Below are positions 63,928 to 64,000 of a stretch of DNA of 64,000 bases, piece by piece. Position 1 is the first letter of the stretch. Every line of letters begins with the position of its first letter. A program made the position numbers and the translations under genes. The stretch is from Crotalaria pallida (Eukaryota > Streptophyta > Magnoliopsida > Fabales > Fabaceae): NCBI GenBank assembly GCA_037953625.1, contig CM075654.1:51095001-51159000 (forward strand), read 5' to 3'. The notes under the pieces are model-generated. The model saw only the letters and a list, made by a program, of their open reading frames with translations, ran no database searches and was not told where the DNA came from.

Positions 63928-64000
63928 CTGTAGAGCAAAATGGATTAAAAGGCAAGCACATCAAAGAATTACGCAATTATATTCCCAGAATGTGGGGAAG

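Larger units (their letters stand above)
59214..64000 (+). mobile_element. Second Tat-type Ty3/gypsy element, truncated and decayed
   Basis: It begins abruptly inside pol (PVAQKRRQMGGKKATAIEEK, the lead-in to reverse transcriptase), lacks most of the reverse transcriptase by an internal deletion near 59315, and continues through RNase H, integrase and a 3' region. Neither LTR is present; the right part runs out of the window. Frame changes are frequent. It belongs to the same broad group as the element at 14084-35875 but is clearly a different family. Confidence 0.85.

Overview
This window is AT-rich plant nuclear DNA, from a eudicot and perhaps a legume (the species is an inference; nothing here fixes it). 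Almost everything recognisable is transposable-element sequence in nested layers. Only one short gene looks intact and host-encoded: a RALF-like secreted peptide at 55163-55354 (+). Other host-derived pieces are a decayed three-exon LETM1-like fragment (1598-2110, -) and one exon resembling mitochondrial EF-Tu (53461-53538, +).

Layout. 1-3369: unassigned DNA, the LETM1-like fragment, then a CACTA-type transposon end with dyad-rich subterminal repeats. 3370-6150: LTR-like and unassigned DNA, a decayed ORF followed by a TATA box, and a 71-bp Stowaway-like MITE. 6197-10809: a solo LTR of a SIRE-like Ty1/copia family (TSD TACTG), itself split by a solo LTR of a Tekay-like Ty3/gypsy family in reverse orientation (6416-9426, TSD GAATC). 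11745-13747: a Mutator-type MITE and a long foldback element. 14084-35875: a Ty3/gypsy element of the Tat type, with decayed gag-pol on + and a spliced gene on - downstream of pol. Into its tail a complete SIRE-like Ty1/copia element has inserted (23639-33963, TSD AATGC); this carries an extra ORF between pol and its 3' LTR. 35890-38868: a LINE remnant, a hAT-type MITE and a foldback element. 39024-46455: a complete, apparently young Tekay-like element without recognisable coding sequence, with 3.0-3.3 kb LTRs and a 1.1 kb interior (TSD GAGTC), inserted in a decayed LINE that also holds a hAT-type MITE (46688-47458). 50250-52830: CACTA subterminal repeats followed by a degenerate tandem array of the transposon end plus its flank. 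53-55 kb: MITEs, the EF-Tu exon and the RALF-like gene. 57079-57915: a movement-protein-like fragment of an endogenous pararetrovirus. 57930-59213: a reversed SIRE-like LTR fragment. 59214-64000: a second, heavily decayed Tat-type gypsy element interrupted by a 1.13 kb hAT-type element (TSD CCTGGACA).

The most unusual signal is in the LTRs. The Tekay-like LTRs carry arrays of short hairpins whose stems differ from unit to unit but remain complementary, while the loops stay nearly constant (clearest at 7363-7535). A hairpin downstream of the promoter also keeps its form with a different stem in the two LTR types. Several unrelated LTR families carry clusters of a family-specific palindrome (TTAATCGATTAA, ACTCGAGT, ACCGGT-based, CCAGGCGC-based), and the palindrome can be replaced as a set between homologous LTRs.
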